64,000 nt of DNA. Origin: Porites lobata (lineage: Eukaryota; Cnidaria; Anthozoa; Scleractinia; Poritidae). Both the position numbers and the translations under genes were made by a program. The stretch lies in assembly GCA_942486035.1 (NCBI GenBank), contig CALNXK010000344.1, positions 1-64,000 on the forward strand, written 5' to 3'. Below the pieces are notes generated by a model. The model made no database searches. It saw only the letters and a list, made by a program, of their open reading frames with translations, and had not been told where the DNA came from. Shown piece after piece: positions 43,208 through 55,375 of the stretch; positions within the stretch are counted from its first letter, which is position 1, and every line of letters starts with the position of its first letter.

Positions 43208-44140
43208 ATTTTAATTTCAAAAAAGTTATTTTGAGAACTATGCGGACCATGCGAAAACAGTTTCCGGTAAACTGGTTGACTTCTTTAAGATTCAGCGCGC
43301 CAAAGCGAGGCGGGGTCAAAAAATGAAAAAAATGGCCGCTTAAGTGGAGGGAACGAAGAACCGGCTTAAACTTCTACACAAACGGTTCCTTTACGAGCAA
43401 GGGTACAAAATAATACAGTTAAAGCGACCGCGTTTTCGTTGGAACAGCTGGAAAGAGGACAAGTAGCATTGCGGCCGGAATAAGCGTTGAACACAAAATG
43501 GCGGCCAGCGGGTCCTACAAAGACGACCGTACAAGCGACTGTGTAGACGTATTTTCTGTTGACTTCCGCGGAAGGAAAAAAACCTATAAAGGGTTCAAGT
43601 ATTTTTTTCAAGGACGTGACCAGGAATCTTGGGAACACACCTTTTCCTGCTTGACTGATATTTTTTTCCGCACTTCACATTGGACAATTAACAATTTAAA
43701 AGCACGTACTCTTTGAACACGAGGTGAATAGAAGCTGAATATTCGCGGCGACGTTAATAATCCTAAAGCCACTATTCACTGAGATTGAAAAGAATCTCAA
43801 GAAAACCAGTAAGGAAACCATTCAAGTTCAATTTGATGGATCAATTCATGTGTGAAAATCGGTATGCGCATACGTTTGATCTTTACAGAATCTTCACAGA
43901 ATTTTCAAACATTGCAAGTCAAATCACACTTAAAAAATCTTTTCGCAAACAATGGTCTAATGGGTTATATGGAATCGCCAGAAGTTTAAATTGCGCTTCC
44001 CAGCCTGTTTCTTGTGCAGCTTTTGCTGTCCTTTGTAAGTGCAAAATGGTGGCCCGGTTCCTTAAGGCAAGGCGCCGTTGTTTCTTGTAGTTTTCTCTGT
44101 CGTGTTTAATTGAAATCTCGAGTTTTCGTAAAGATTTGCT
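43208..44140. repeat. Left arm of a 1-kb long inverted repeat
   Basis: From TTTAATTTCAAAAAAGTTATTTT to ATCTCGAGTTTTCGTAAAGATTTGCT it aligns as reverse complement to 48829-49826. Many small indels show age. Minus-strand frame 43638-43366 (MFPRFLVTSLKKILEPFIGF) has a counterpart in the other arm at 49345, but both lack codon-level conservation beyond that expected from the repeat. Confidence 0.75.
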
Positions 44141-45285
44141 TGTTAAGGGGTATTTTCATCGTGTTAATAAAGGTTTCAACCAATCATAAGAGTTGCAAAC
44201 AATGGCCAAGAAAAGTTGACATATTAATTTCACGTTCCTCACATGGGATATCTGTTTTATTCAGACCGTTATAAGGATTCACATACATGCTCCTTTGCAA
44301 AGTTTTCTTGAAACCAATCAGAAATATAACACAGACAATAGTAAAGTGAACACTTTTTTGCATTTCAACATGTTTAACCATGGAATTTACTGAAATATTA
44401 ATGTTGCATATTGAAGCCGAGTCTGCAGGCAGAACAAGTTTGTGTAATCTTTTGCTTGTAAGGCATCCACCATGACACCTCAATTTTTCCCTTTAAATAT
44501 TCTAAACCCACATGTTGGTCCCGGACAATGATTGATCCGGGCCTTGTGCAACCACTAAGACATCACAAGAAATTGAGGTTGTTAAACTGATCAGTATTTG
44601 AGGATATATCCTTCATTAAGGAAGGCTTTAAGTTAAAAATGGCAGCATCACTATAAAATAAAAATCTATAAGAACTTCCTTTGGTAAAACCTGGACCTCT
44701 TAATTAGGTCAAGTTTCTTTAGAAAACTCATCTAAAAACAGCAAAAAGTGTGGTACCCAGGTGAGTTAATCAATTTTTGCAGATGGGTTGAGAGAGACAT
44801 TCTCGAGCAATAAAACATAGTGTGTGACAATCAATGTCTCTCAGTGTCTTCTTGCCCTGGCTTGAAAGATGTTATGTTAAGGAAAGCATCTAGAACTGAA
44901 GGAGGCAAATATTAATATCAATGTAGTTTGTATGATAACGTGTGTCACTCAGTTCAGTGGTCACACTCTTCCTAGTATTCCTCAAATTTCAAGTCCCAAA
45001 TGCCTCGTCAGCCACATATTTTAACAAACTTATGAAACATAAATAAATAAATAAGTGCTCCCTTGCCCCAAATTATAGAACCTGCACTGTTTGTCAAACT
45101 TGTACATCATTTTACCCACTATCAGTTTTGTGGCAAGGTCATGACACATCTGAAAAGAGAATTTATGGTTGCTAGTATTATTGTTCTTTCAATTCAACCT
45201 GTCAGAAAACAAGAGAAAAGTTTGCAGACAGTGAAAGACATACAACATAAAAATGATGTACTATGAAACCTTCACATGTTGTATA
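44141..45285. other. Spacer inside the long inverted repeat, no gene recognised
   Basis: AT-rich, short frames only. Confidence 0.3.
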
Positions 45286-45287
45286 TG

Positions 45288-46128
45288 ATGATTTATAGCG
45301 GAGCTCTCGCGCGCGAAGCGCGCGCAGCGGAGCACCATGGGTAAAAAAATGTGGTAAACTACCCATCCGAGAAAATTTAGTAATCACGTGACCGTACACC
45401 GACCGCCCGCCCGCCCGACCGTCCGTCCGCACCACAGGCATACCAATTTAAAATAATTCAATCAACAGGTGTAGCACCCCAAATGCAACTCAAGGTTTTA
45501 TTTGGAAAGAAATCGCATGGCCGCCCGGACTTTTAGAAAGAAAAAACAACAACAAAGTCGTGTCTTTTTCGACGTTAGTTTTCATGTTTACACTCACGTG
45601 GATAACAGAGAAAGAGCTAGAGCGAGTGATTGAAAACAAAAGAGACTAATTTTGTAGGAAGAAAAACATGAAAACTCAAAGCGGCTGTGAGACAATAAGA
45701 AATGCTAGCGGCCAGCAAGATGAAAATGAGTGGCAGTGAAAAATAAAAGCGAACATGAGGAGACAAAGTATTGGGTAAGCACATGCGACAATTCCTCTAT
45801 AAAAATAATGTTTAACCAGGAAGTTTGATGTTTTAATCCTACAAAACAGCGTTGTAGTTGTGCAAAACAACGGTAAAGAAAGACAAAAAGCGTGCTGCAC
45901 GTGCAAATTTGTTTTTTTTGGTAATTAGAAAAAAAAAAGCGTTTTTTGCTAATTAGAAAAAAAAGTGTGCTCACATGCAATTTTTTTTTTTGCTAATTAG
46001 ATCTATTGATCTTGATGCCATTTTCATTGCCCTCCCCGTTTAACATTACACGACTTATTTTTTTGTTCCTTTAAGTATTATTAACCAGAGCTTCGCTTTT
46101 AGCTCTGGCTAAGTCTATATATTCTTCG
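45288..46128 (+). mobile_element. Putative non-autonomous rolling-circle-like or fold-back element
   Basis: One side has a strong GC hairpin (GCGGAGCTCTCGCGCGCGAA GCGCGCGC..., 45298-45335) followed by a stretch with GACCGCCCGCCCGCC. The other end has ACCAGAGC-TTCGCTTTTA-GCTCTGG then CTAA (46085-46112), an 8-bp stem followed by CTAA, reminiscent of Helitron 3' ends (hairpin then CTRR). The same 3' motif occurs alone at 19204-19245. No helicase ORF. Class assignment is tentative. Confidence 0.4.
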
Positions 46129-46135
46129 GGGGGTA

Positions 46136-48828
46136 AGCCTTGCATAAGGATTCAGTTCCTCTCTATTGGCACCCTCACTCATTCTTCTTTTTACAATTTA
46201 TTTTTTTGCATATAAGATCAAGTTATAAATAAAGATCCTGTATAATTAGGCGGACATCCACACAACCTTCGGTTCTGCCAGGAGCCGATTACTTGAAGCC
46301 TCCATACCTGCTGTACCCTTGAGTCAACCCATTCCCGTAAAAAAATTATTTTTAGAACTGGCTTTCCCGCGAAATTAATTTTAATTAATTGTTTTCGAGG
46401 ACGTCCGCATATTTCTGTAGTGAGAAAAAAATGGCGACGAAAGAGGGAAATTGGCCAACAAGTTTACTCCTTGTTCCATCACCGTAGCTCCTGCCTCCGT
46501 TCCTTCCCTTACAACCGAGGAAAGCTGGTTTCGAGTTAATATAAATAATATGTAATCTGGCTTAAAAATATTGCTATATTTTGTTGCAACGCACGAGGTC
46601 GTGTTTGCTGTTGTAGCACTGTTCGGATGTTTAAATTTTGCTCGTAATGTTGTATTCCATCGCCGTTATTTTAAAGGAGCTTTTCAAAGAAATAAAAAGT
46701 GAAACTGTTTGTTGGAGAGCCAGACTTTTTAAAAGGAAATTGGAGCGCTCACGGTAAGGTCTGTATGGAACCGGCAAATCGGAGGCAATTTTGCGCCTTC
46801 CGCGGCCTTTGTAAGTAGAAACTGTCGTGTCTTCTGTGTCTTATATACCGCAACCTGGGACAGCGAAAATCAAGATGTTTTCTCATGATTTTGAAGGATT
46901 TCATTTAAAGAAGCAAAACGTCGAAGTGAAGAAAGGTATCGGTTTATGTTGTCCGGATTTTTATTTATTTTGATGGTGTTATATAAGTTATCATTTAGTT
47001 GCCACAAGACATGAAAGCTACAAAAACCCTTTGAGTGCAGAAGAAATTAAACACTGTTTGGCAATCACATTATTTCTCAAGATGCTACAAGATTTCATGG
47101 CCGCAGCATATACTTCTAGACCTCAAATAACCGCAAAAGAAATATGCAGGAGGACGTGACATGTCGAAACATATAACTTCCGCTGTGAAACCTTTAAGAA
47201 CCTTTCTTTCATTCAAGGATTTTAATCTTTCGAAGTCGCTAGCCCCATCGGCTCACTCCTTTTTTAAATTTTATGACTGCCTGTTATTTTCCTTGTTTAC
47301 ATGTTACTTAGTTTCTTAGTAGCAAGAGAAAAATACCAGGCTCAGTAGATTCTGTATCGACAGTTGTTGTATTGTGTGAATGAAACCCTCAGTATTAGGT
47401 ACACAACAGTAAATTTCGCTTTTAATTCAATTTCATTCCTGTTGAACATCTCGTTTGTTTTGTTTGATATGTCCTCTTGAAATATTTGCCGTTGAGATTG
47501 TATGTTATCAAAAGCCGTTTTCATCCACAGCCACATTAATTTGGCTTATAAAACTCCGTTCATAATTCGCGACCTCAGATCTCGCACAATTACAGCCGCC
47601 GCGCAAGCGAAAGATGCAGTCCGTGTTCGATCTGTAACACAGTTGGAACAATTACTTCAAAATTAACTGTGGGTTGATGCAGTGTGGTCCTTTGTGGAAT
47701 TAGTAAAAAGCTCCAAAGCATTGCACAAGTGAGTTAACCAGTAAAGTAAAGTAACTAAAGAGCTTGATTTTCAATATTTATTTACCCGCTGCCGAGGGCC
47801 GGGACTGGGTGTTCGTGATAAAACTTATGATATGCAGCCAACTGTCAAGATTACAAGTAAACTTGAAGACGTCGCATGAGTGTATCACCTTTTTCTTTTT
47901 GTTTTTAGGCTTTAAGCGGGTACTTTTAACCCGATAGAAGATCAGAACTATCATCAGATAACTCTTCCACGCTGGCTACCGCCATTGGTGGAAGCAATTC
48001 AAATCCCGCTTCTGTGACTCAGCGTGTGACGTATGATCATAGCTCTGCTCTGATTGGATATTACTGAGAAGGCGTGAAAAATATTCCGCGAAAGCTATTT
48101 CTGTAAATAATTCTTCGTTGGAAAGGGTTGACTCCAAGGGCTTATATGGGAGATGGAGGCTCCAAGTAATCGGCTTCTGGTTCTGCTTATTAGAGATGTC
48201 CACTAAGTACAGGTTTGTTTTTCTTCAATTATGGGAAGAAACGTTTTGACACATTTTGAGCTATTTGACTGCTGAATACAGGGTGTCTTGCTTAATATGG
48301 GGTCTGCTTAATACAGGTTTTACCGTACAATGCAGAAAATGAGTTAATTAGGCTTTCACTGAGAAGGGGAGGTACAAGATATAAGACATAAACAAGAAGC
48401 TATACACAGCTTGAACTTGTTGCAGTTACTGTTGTTTTTATTCTTAACACTTTTGAGTGCTTTCTATAGAGAAAGAAAGAAAAGACTAGTTTCAGCAGCC
48501 GACACCTAAAGCCATGAGTGCTTACTAGAATGGAGAAAACTTGCTGGAATCAATAAGTGGCAAACACAATATCAAATGGTCCTATGCATCCATGAATGCC
48601 TAAAGCTTGAATCAGCTGTTGAATTATGCTGTGGTACTATTTGCATTCAAAGTATTAAAAAGAGCGTTTTCCGATTAACTAAAGCAGTATTTTTTGCTCG
48701 ATGGAATTTTTACAGTTAAGATTACAGTTTAATCGAGTAGAAGTCAAGGTGGTTTTGTAAACTCAACATTTCCTTTACCGGCGAATTTTTGCCAGAAATC
48801 AAATTCAACTTGTCACAAAAACATCAAA
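46136..48828. other. Remainder of the spacer between inverted-repeat arms, no gene recognised
   Basis: 46873-46935 has ATGTTTTCTCATGATTTTG... ending AAG|GTATCG, a conceivable first exon, but unsupported. Otherwise random short frames. Confidence 0.3.
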
Positions 48829-49826
48829 GCAAATCTTTACGAAAACTCGAGATTTCAATTTAATAGCACAGAGAAAACTCTAACAGAGAAACGGTGCCTT
48901 ACCTCGAGCAACCGGCCACCATTGTCAGCACTTACGAAGAACAACACAAGCTGTAAAAACAACCTTTTCCCTAACTTGGCCAGTCGACAGTTGAAAACAA
49001 AGCTGCACTTTTCTTTTCAGGCGTGGAAGTACAATTTAAGCTTCTGGCGGTTCCATATAAAGCATTAGGCTATTGTTTGCTAAAGGATTATGTTTAAGCT
49101 GTGATTTGATTTGCAATTTTTGAAAATTCTAAAAGATCAAACTTTTGCGCATGTACTGTTTGTCGATTTCCACGCATGATTTGATCCGTTAATCAAATTA
49201 CACATAAATCGTTTCCTTACTGATTTTGGAGTATTTACCCCGCTGAGAATATTCAGCTTCTATTCATCTCGTGTTCAATAAAGAATAATTGTTAATTGTC
49301 CAATGTGAAGTGCGAAACAAAATATCAGTCAAGCAGGAAAAGGTGTGTTCCCAAGATTCCTGGTCATGTCCCTGAGAAAAATACTAGAAACCTTTATAGG
49401 TTTTTTTTCTCCCTCTTTCAAGAGAAAATACGTTCACACGTTCGTCCACACGGCCGCTTGTACGGTCGTTTTTGTAGGACCCGCGGGTTTTGTATTCAAC
49501 GCTACTTGTCCTCTCTCTTTCCAGCTGTTCCAACAAAAACGATGGTCACGCGGTCGCCTTTAGTTAACTGTATTTCTACGCTTGCTTGTAAAGGACCAGT
49601 CTGTGTAGCAGTTTTCACCAATTTCTATGATAGGTTCTTCTTTGAAGTAGGACAATTTATCCACTCAAAGTCTTTCCACTTAGGCCACCATTTCTTTCAT
49701 TTGCTTACTCCGCCTCGCTTTGGTGAGTTCAATCGTGAAAGCGAGTCTTCCGGAAGTCAACAAGTTTGCCGGAAACTGTTTCCGCGTGGTCCGCATAATT
49801 CTAAAAATAACTTTTTTGAAATTAAA
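48829..49826. repeat. Right arm of the 1-kb long inverted repeat
   Basis: Reverse complement of 43208-44140. On the minus strand this arm holds CTGACAATGGTGGCCGGTTG...CTCGAG|GTAAGG (48925-48898), an ATG followed by a consensus 5' splice site. The left arm has the ATG but GGCAAGG instead of GGTAAGG. Confidence 0.75.
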
Positions 49827-49839
49827 GGGACTGGTTCAC

Positions 49840-51544
49840 GATAATTCGCATGTGTAAGTTCTGACAGTGGCTGATTGTTTTTAAACCAATCGGAAGCGAA
49901 TTAGATGCACGCAAGTAAATTTACAAAATTCAAATTCATTGTTCGCGACACGAGAGTATTTCCGGGCATTTGGCTTGATTTTATATATCCCCATAATTCA
50001 AGTTTATTCTTTGCTACTCCTCAGATATATGTTGCAGCCGATAAGAATAAGATTTACAGCCCTGTCCTTCTTTGAAACAAACATTTACCGACGTGTATTT
50101 TTACGAGGTCTTACCCACGCTAACAAAGCAGTCACCGATCGGCAAACAAAATTTGTAAACAAACAGTTATCACTGTTCTCTCAGTTCGCCTTATATAAAC
50201 CCAGAAATACCTACAAATAGCGCCTGACCGGTGACAAAAACACACAACGAATGAGTATAAAGATTATCCTTAATTGAGCATAAATTTCAATTGCTTATCA
50301 GCAAATGAACAAATTCATTCGCGTTGCATCGGGTCAGTGTTCCGCAAAACAAATGTTTTCGAGTAGAACACGTAAAGAAACTAGATTATCAACAGAATAT
50401 TCAGACAGGCAATAATTTATTTTAAAAACATCAATTCTTAAACATATACGATCGTAAAGCAAAGATACAAGGAACATTTCAAGTGTACCAGATCGGTGAA
50501 GATCGCGCGGCCTGTTGTGGTATAACTACAGGTCGGAGTCAAAAATCAAATCAAAGTTGAACGAACTCATGCCATTAACCACTTTCCAAGTGTCGTGTAT
50601 TCTTTTCGTAAGCAACACACTACTCCTAGAACCATACCAGATCGATCGCCTAAACTTCTCTATCTCCAAAGGTTCTTGAGAACGTCCTGTTGCCGGACGA
50701 CTACGATGCTCTTCTGAACCTCCATGATCAAAACATTATTTTTTGCGTCTTCTTTAAACGTAACCAGTCAAACAACACAACCACACGTTATTTAATCACC
50801 ACTACCGAAGTATAACTAGGCCAACCAAAGCGACGGATGTCGGAATAAAACGAAGGATTTTCAATGATTGTACCGGTAATGGCGATTTCGAATTGAGTGT
50901 TGACCCAACAAATTTACTCTGAAGAGACAATCGGCGCGCATGCGCATAACCGTGATCGCGTCCCTTTAACACAATCAAAATATGCTTTTGTCTCCTCTAA
51001 CGATAACCGAAACCTCCGTAAATACATCATCGATTTTCTTGTAAAAATTACAAATGCCTTTTCAAACAGAGTAACTTCAGAACAATCGACCACTTTACTC
51101 AAATTTATTTACATTGTGTGGGCCAGGGCAAAACGTTTCTTTGTAACTACGACGTGAAATAATGAAACTAAAATCAAATCAAAGTCTCCAGGTGATTAAA
51201 AGGAAAAGGCCGCCCACCAGGAGAACGCGAGACCACAAAAATATTGTTTTCGAAATGTAACCGCATTAGCAGAGATTCTCAGTGAACGGATTGCAACAGT
51301 ATTTTTCTAAATAAATATCAAAAAGAAAGAGAAAAGCCTTCTTCCGAATAACCGGTTACGTGCTGTGCTTTCCAGTTTCCAGGACGTACTAAAAGTGCCG
51401 GAAATGGGAATATTGCTACGCGTGTTTCATTTGTAGCGAAAAAACAAATCTTTTACTAATAAATACCGAAAAATATAACTGGCGGAGGGTCTCCTACAAG
51501 AAAATCACCTAATACAAAACACTCTAAGACAGACATATAGATTT
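49840..51544. other. No recognised gene
   Basis: Short frames of random composition, no repeat boundary recognised. Confidence 0.3.
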
Positions 51545-52849
51545 TATAGCTTGTATACCCCTTAATTTTCTATTTATTGCGCAAGTGATTTCATAACACC
51601 TTGGTGTCTAACTCACAGAATCACTGGCGCGCCACCTAGTGTTTCTGTTGCATAATAAAACTCGCACTTAGGAGTTTAGATCACCATGGCATTACAATAA
51701 CACTCGCTTACTCGAGATAAAACATATTAGATATATTAACCATTAATTTTCTTCTGTGCGCAAGTGATTTCATAATACCGTGGTGTCTAACTCAAAGAAT
51801 CACAAGCGTGCCACGTACCTAGTGTTTCTGTTGCTTTAAAAATCGCTCATAGAAGTTTGGACCACCATGGCATTACAATAACACTCGCTTACTCAAGCTC
51901 AAACATATTAACCTTTAAATTTCCGCTTGGTGCGCAAGTGATTTCATAATGCCGTAGTGTCTGATTCACAGAATCACGGGCGTGTCACCTAGTGTTTTTG
52001 TTGCTTTAAAATCGCTCTTAGAAGTTTAGATCACCATGTAGTTACAATAACACTCGCTTACTCGAGCTAAAACATATTAACCTGTAAATTTCCACTTCGT
52101 GCGCAAGCGATTTCATAATGCCGTGGTGTCTAACTCACAGAATCACGGGGGTGCCACCTAGTGTGTCTGTTGCTTTAAAAATTGCTCATAGGAGTTTAGA
52201 TCACCATGGCATTACAATAAAACTCGCTTACTCGAGCTAAAAGATATCAGACATATTAACCATTAATTTTCTTCTGTGCGCAAGTGATTTCATAATACCG
52301 TGCTGTCTAACTCACAGAATCACGGGCGTGCCACCTAGTGTTTCTGTTGCTTTAAAAATTGCACTTAAGAGTTAAGATCACCATGGCATTACAATAACAC
52401 TCGCTTACTCGAGCTGAAACATATTAACCCGTAAATTTCCACTTGCTGCGCAAGCAATTTCATAATGCCGTAGTGTCTAACTCACAGAATCACGGGCGCG
52501 GCACCTAGTGTTTCTGTTGCTTTAAAAATCACACTTAGAAGTTTCGAACACCATGGCATTGCAATAACACTCGCTTACTCGAGTTAAAACGTATCGGACA
52601 TATTAATTTTCTTCTGTGCGCAATTGATTTCATTACACCGTGGTTTTTAACTCACAGAATCACGGGCGCGCCACCTAGTGTTTCTGTTGCTTTAAAAATC
52701 CCACTTAGGAGTTTAGATCACCATGGCATTACAATAACACTTGCTTACTCAAGCTAAAACATATTAACCTTTACATTTCCACTTGGTGCGCAAGTGATTT
52801 CATGATGCCGTGGTGTCTGACTCACAGAATCACGGGCGTGCCGCCTAGT
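51545..52849. repeat. Satellite-like tandem array of 169-179 bp units
   Basis: GCGCAAGTGATTTCAT-type starts at 51579, 51758, 51932, 52101, 52278, 52448, 52618 and 52788 (spacings 179, 174, 169, 177, 170, 170, 170). Units share TCTAACTCACAGAATCACGG, CACCTAGTGTTTCTGTTGC and CACCATGGCATTACAATAAC. Two subtypes exist: starts preceded by TTAATTTTCTTCTGT (51758, 52278, 52618) and starts preceded by AAATTTCC(G/A)CTTG-like sequence (51932, 52101, 52448, 52788). The array is interrupted at 52849 and resumes at 55232. Confidence 0.9.
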
Positions 52850-53036
52850 CAGGGGCACCCAAGGTCAATTTTCGGAAAATATCTGTTCGGAAGATTTGAG
52901 ATCTAGAATTTTCGGAACATTTGTTTTAAAATTTTTTGCTTGCCTGTCTCTCCTAAGATTTTCGAACATCTAAAAAATGGTATAATTGCCCATTTTTAAC
53001 GGATTTTTAACATGAAAAGAACACCTAGAATTTTTG
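52850..53036. mobile_element. Left half of a CAGGGG-ended TIR element inserted in the satellite
   Basis: The left end CAGGGGCACCCAA and right end TTGGGTGCCCCTG (55219-55231) are perfect 13-bp inverted termini. The insertion is flanked by CCTAGT on both sides (before 52850 and after 55231), a probable 6-bp target duplication cut from the satellite word CACCTAGTGTTTC. A full uninterrupted relative lies at 63590-63980. hAT-like or P-like classes both start CAGGG, but the 6-bp duplication fits neither cleanly. Confidence 0.75.
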
Positions 53037-55018
53037 CCAGCGAGGCAACCGAGCTAAGAAGCGAGGTTGCCTCGGCGACAGAATTATAAAGCCGTGCAAT
53101 GTAGGACAAAACCCTCACCATATTTGGGTGTAAGTAAGACTCCACATTTGGGTGGTGACGTCATGGTCTTGTATTTACAACTAGTGGTCCGAAATTGGGT
53201 GATTCAGTGTGCAGCTGTTCGTTGTCTGTTCAAGTCAATCTTTATTTAAACACGGTAAAATCCATCAGGAATTTAAAAAAAAAAAATTAAAAATAACCTA
53301 ACTATCCTAAACAAAATTCAAAACCTGACTACAACTAATCTAACTAAAACCTGTTTTTCATGAATGCCGTGTATAACATTAAAAGTGAACATTAACTAAT
53401 CTTTTAAATTGACTAAGAGATTCGGCTTCTCTCACATGACAGGGTAGGCTGTTCCAGAGAACTGCTCCGCTATAAGTAAAGCTGTTTTTCATGAAATTAG
53501 TTCGCGGAAATGGGACAAATAGTTTGTTAACAGAGTCCCTCAGGGAGTAACGCGTTTCATTTCGTTTAACAAACTTAGATGATAAATATTCAGGAACAAG
53601 GCCATTTAAAGACTTGTATACCATTATGGATTTCTGTATTTGAAATTGAGTGCTCAAGTCTTTCCAATCGAGTTGTCTAATCAAACGGTTAGCATCAGCA
53701 TCATAGCTAGAGAAGGTTAAAACGCGAGCGGCACGGTTCTGAAGCTTCTGTAGCCTGTCAAATAATGTTTTACCACAATTACCCCAGACAAGATTGCAAT
53801 AATCGAAATGAGATTGAATTAGTGAGTTGTATATATAGTGAAGGGTAGGTGGAGGGACAAAAGGTCTAATTCTTTTTATTGCTCCAATTCCGGAAGCGAC
53901 CTTTTTAGATAATTTATCAATGTGTGTTTGCCACCGTAGATTTTCATCAATAAATATTCCAAGCGATTTGACAGAGGAAACGTGTTCAATCGGAACATTA
54001 TTAATCGAGAGCTCAAGTGGGTTCGACAAAGTACTCAATTTTTGTCTGGAGCCAATTAGCATGAATTCAGTTTTAGAAGTGTTCAAAGTAAGTTTATTGG
54101 AAATAAGCCATTTGTTTAGGTTATCTAAATCGTGACTCAGAGTTAACTGTATTGAATTCACATCAACGCCAGCATAAGTAATGTGGGTGTCATCGGCATA
54201 CATTCTAGGCTGGCACGAAGTAAGGCAGTTTGGCAAGTCATTAATATAAATAAGAAATAAAAGGGGGCCAAGGATTGTTCCTTGCGGTACCCCACATTTA
54301 AGAGAGCAGATTCTAGAAAGAGAACCGTTAACAAGACATCGTTGTGTACGATTAGTTAAATACGACCTAAACCAATCAAGAGCTGTACCTTGTATTCCGT
54401 AAAGGTTCATTTTAGCTAGAAGGATATCGTGGTCAACGGTGTCGAAAGCCTTTTTTAAATCGAGGAAAACCACAGCATTAACATTGCCACGATCAATATT
54501 CAAGAGCACCTAACAGGTGAGCAAGCTTTAATTCAATTTCTAGTTTGAAAGGGCAATTAGTGCTCCGGTTTGCTTTATAAATTGCGTTTAAAGCAGCAGC
54601 TGATCAAGGATAGGGTTTTACGCTCAAATTTTTGTCAAAACCACGGGTAGCCCAAGTTCGAAATATGAGCATCGGCGAGCATCGGCATTGTTGCGTAACA
54701 TTCAAAATATAAGGATTTGTATGGGGAAAAAACCTATCGTTTCTCTAACCTACGAAAATGAAAGAATTTCAATAAAAAACAGCTTACCTTACTTAAAATG
54801 TACGTTACGTCTCTCCTGTGTGGTCCACGGGCCGATTTATGGCCGTTTTATGAGTTTTTACGGAAACGGTTTTCTCTCCGTGGTGCCATCTTTTTCTTTT
54901 GCGGAATCCATTTTAAACCTCTAAAATTATGAAAAAAAATATCGCGAAGATCTGAATATGCACATTCCACAAAAGATAAACGAATTCGCCTCGTTAGCAC
55001 TTGCCGGAAGGTACCCCT
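53037..55018 (-). mobile_element. CR1/L2-type LINE and flanking insert nested within the TIR element
   Basis: Compared with 63590-63980, sequence continuity breaks at about 53036 (CACCTAGAATTTTTG) and resumes at about 55019 (AGCCTTTT.CCTAGCTGAAA). The insert contains a minus-strand LINE from about 54515 to a 3' end near 53230 (AATAAAGATTGACTTGAAC tail), plus about 500 bp (54516-55018) of unknown sequence. The LINE is 5'-truncated inside the reverse transcriptase. Confidence 0.7.
53379..54509 (-). CDS. LINE reverse transcriptase, C-terminal two thirds
   Basis: A 376-codon open frame without stops. Motifs in order: VVFLDLKKAFDTVDHDILL, RSYLTNRTQRCLVNG, KCGVPQGTILGPLLF, catalytic MYADDTHITYAG (about residue 105), LNTSKTEFMLIGS, SVKSLGIFIDENLRW, LQKLQNRAARVLTF and the C-terminal YSGAVLWNSLP box. 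These identify the CR1/L2 group of non-LTR retrotransposons. The N-terminal fingers and the entire endonuclease are missing at a 5' truncation near 54515, so it is inactive despite the open frame. It belongs to a different lineage from the LINE at 28.7 kb, as the linkers are unrelated. Its intact frame suggests the youngest insertion in this nested stack. Confidence 0.9.
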   Translation of the reverse strand: MLLNIDRGNVNAVVFLDLKKAFDTVDHDILLAKMNLYGIQGTALDWFRSYLTNRTQRCLVNGSLSRICSLKCGVPQGTILGPLLFLIYINDLPNCLTSCQPRMYADDTHITYAGVDVNSIQLTLSHDLDNLNKWLISNKLTLNTSKTEFMLIGSRQKLSTLSNPLELSINNVPIEHVSSVKSLGIFIDENLRWQTHIDKLSKKVASGIGAIKRIRPFVPPPTLHYIYNSLIQSHFDYCNLVWGNCGKTLFDRLQKLQNRAARVLTFSSYDADANRLIRQLDWKDLSTQFQIQKSIMVYKSLNGLVPEYLSSKFVKRNETRYSLRDSVNKLFVPFPRTNFMKNSFTYSGAVLWNSLPCHVREAESLSQFKRLVNVHF

Positions 55019-55231
55019 AGTCGGTAGCCTTTTACCTAGCTGAAAATTTCGAAAAGGCAAGTTTTGATCCTTATGATTTTCGTATCACTAGACTTTCAGT
55101 TAGGAAATCCGAACAGATGAAAAATGTTTAGGGGATAAAAATTTGCCAATATCTACCGTTTAAATACTAAAATACGTTTAGCAATGCTATGTTTAAGTGG
55201 TTTTGAACTATATTCTCGTTGGGTGCCCCTG
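55019..55231. mobile_element. Right half of the CAGGGG-ended TIR element
   Basis: Aligns with 63770-63980 through GGTAGGAAATCCGAACAGATG-like and TGCTATGTTTAAGTGGTTTTG, ending TTGGGTGCCCCTG. Confidence 0.75.
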
Positions 55232-55375
55232 CCTAGTGTTTCTGTTGCTTTAAAAGTTGCACTTAGGAGTTTAGCTCACCATGGCATTACAATAACACTC
55301 GCTCACTCGAGCTAAAACATATCAGACATATTAACCCTTAATTTTCTTCTGTGTGCAAGTGATTTCATTTTCCTG
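55232..55375. repeat. Satellite array, continuation after the insertion
   Basis: Completes the unit broken at 52849 (CCTAGTGTTTCTGTTGC..., CACCATGGCATTACAATAAC) and starts one more (GTGCAAGTGATTTCAT) before ending near 55375. Confidence 0.85.

Noticed and set aside
43366..43638. ORF MFPRFLVTSLKKILEPF and its counterpart at 49345-49563
   Set aside because: Similarity is explained by the long inverted repeat. The frame differs by indels between the arms and there is no domain.
46860..46940. ATG-containing stretch ending in a GTATCG donor
   Set aside because: Only about 20 codons, no domain and no matching acceptor found.
51545..55375. CRISPR array for the regularly spaced repeats
   Set aside because: Units of 170-180 bp are repeated throughout with no unique spacers, and the context is eukaryotic. 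It is satellite DNA.
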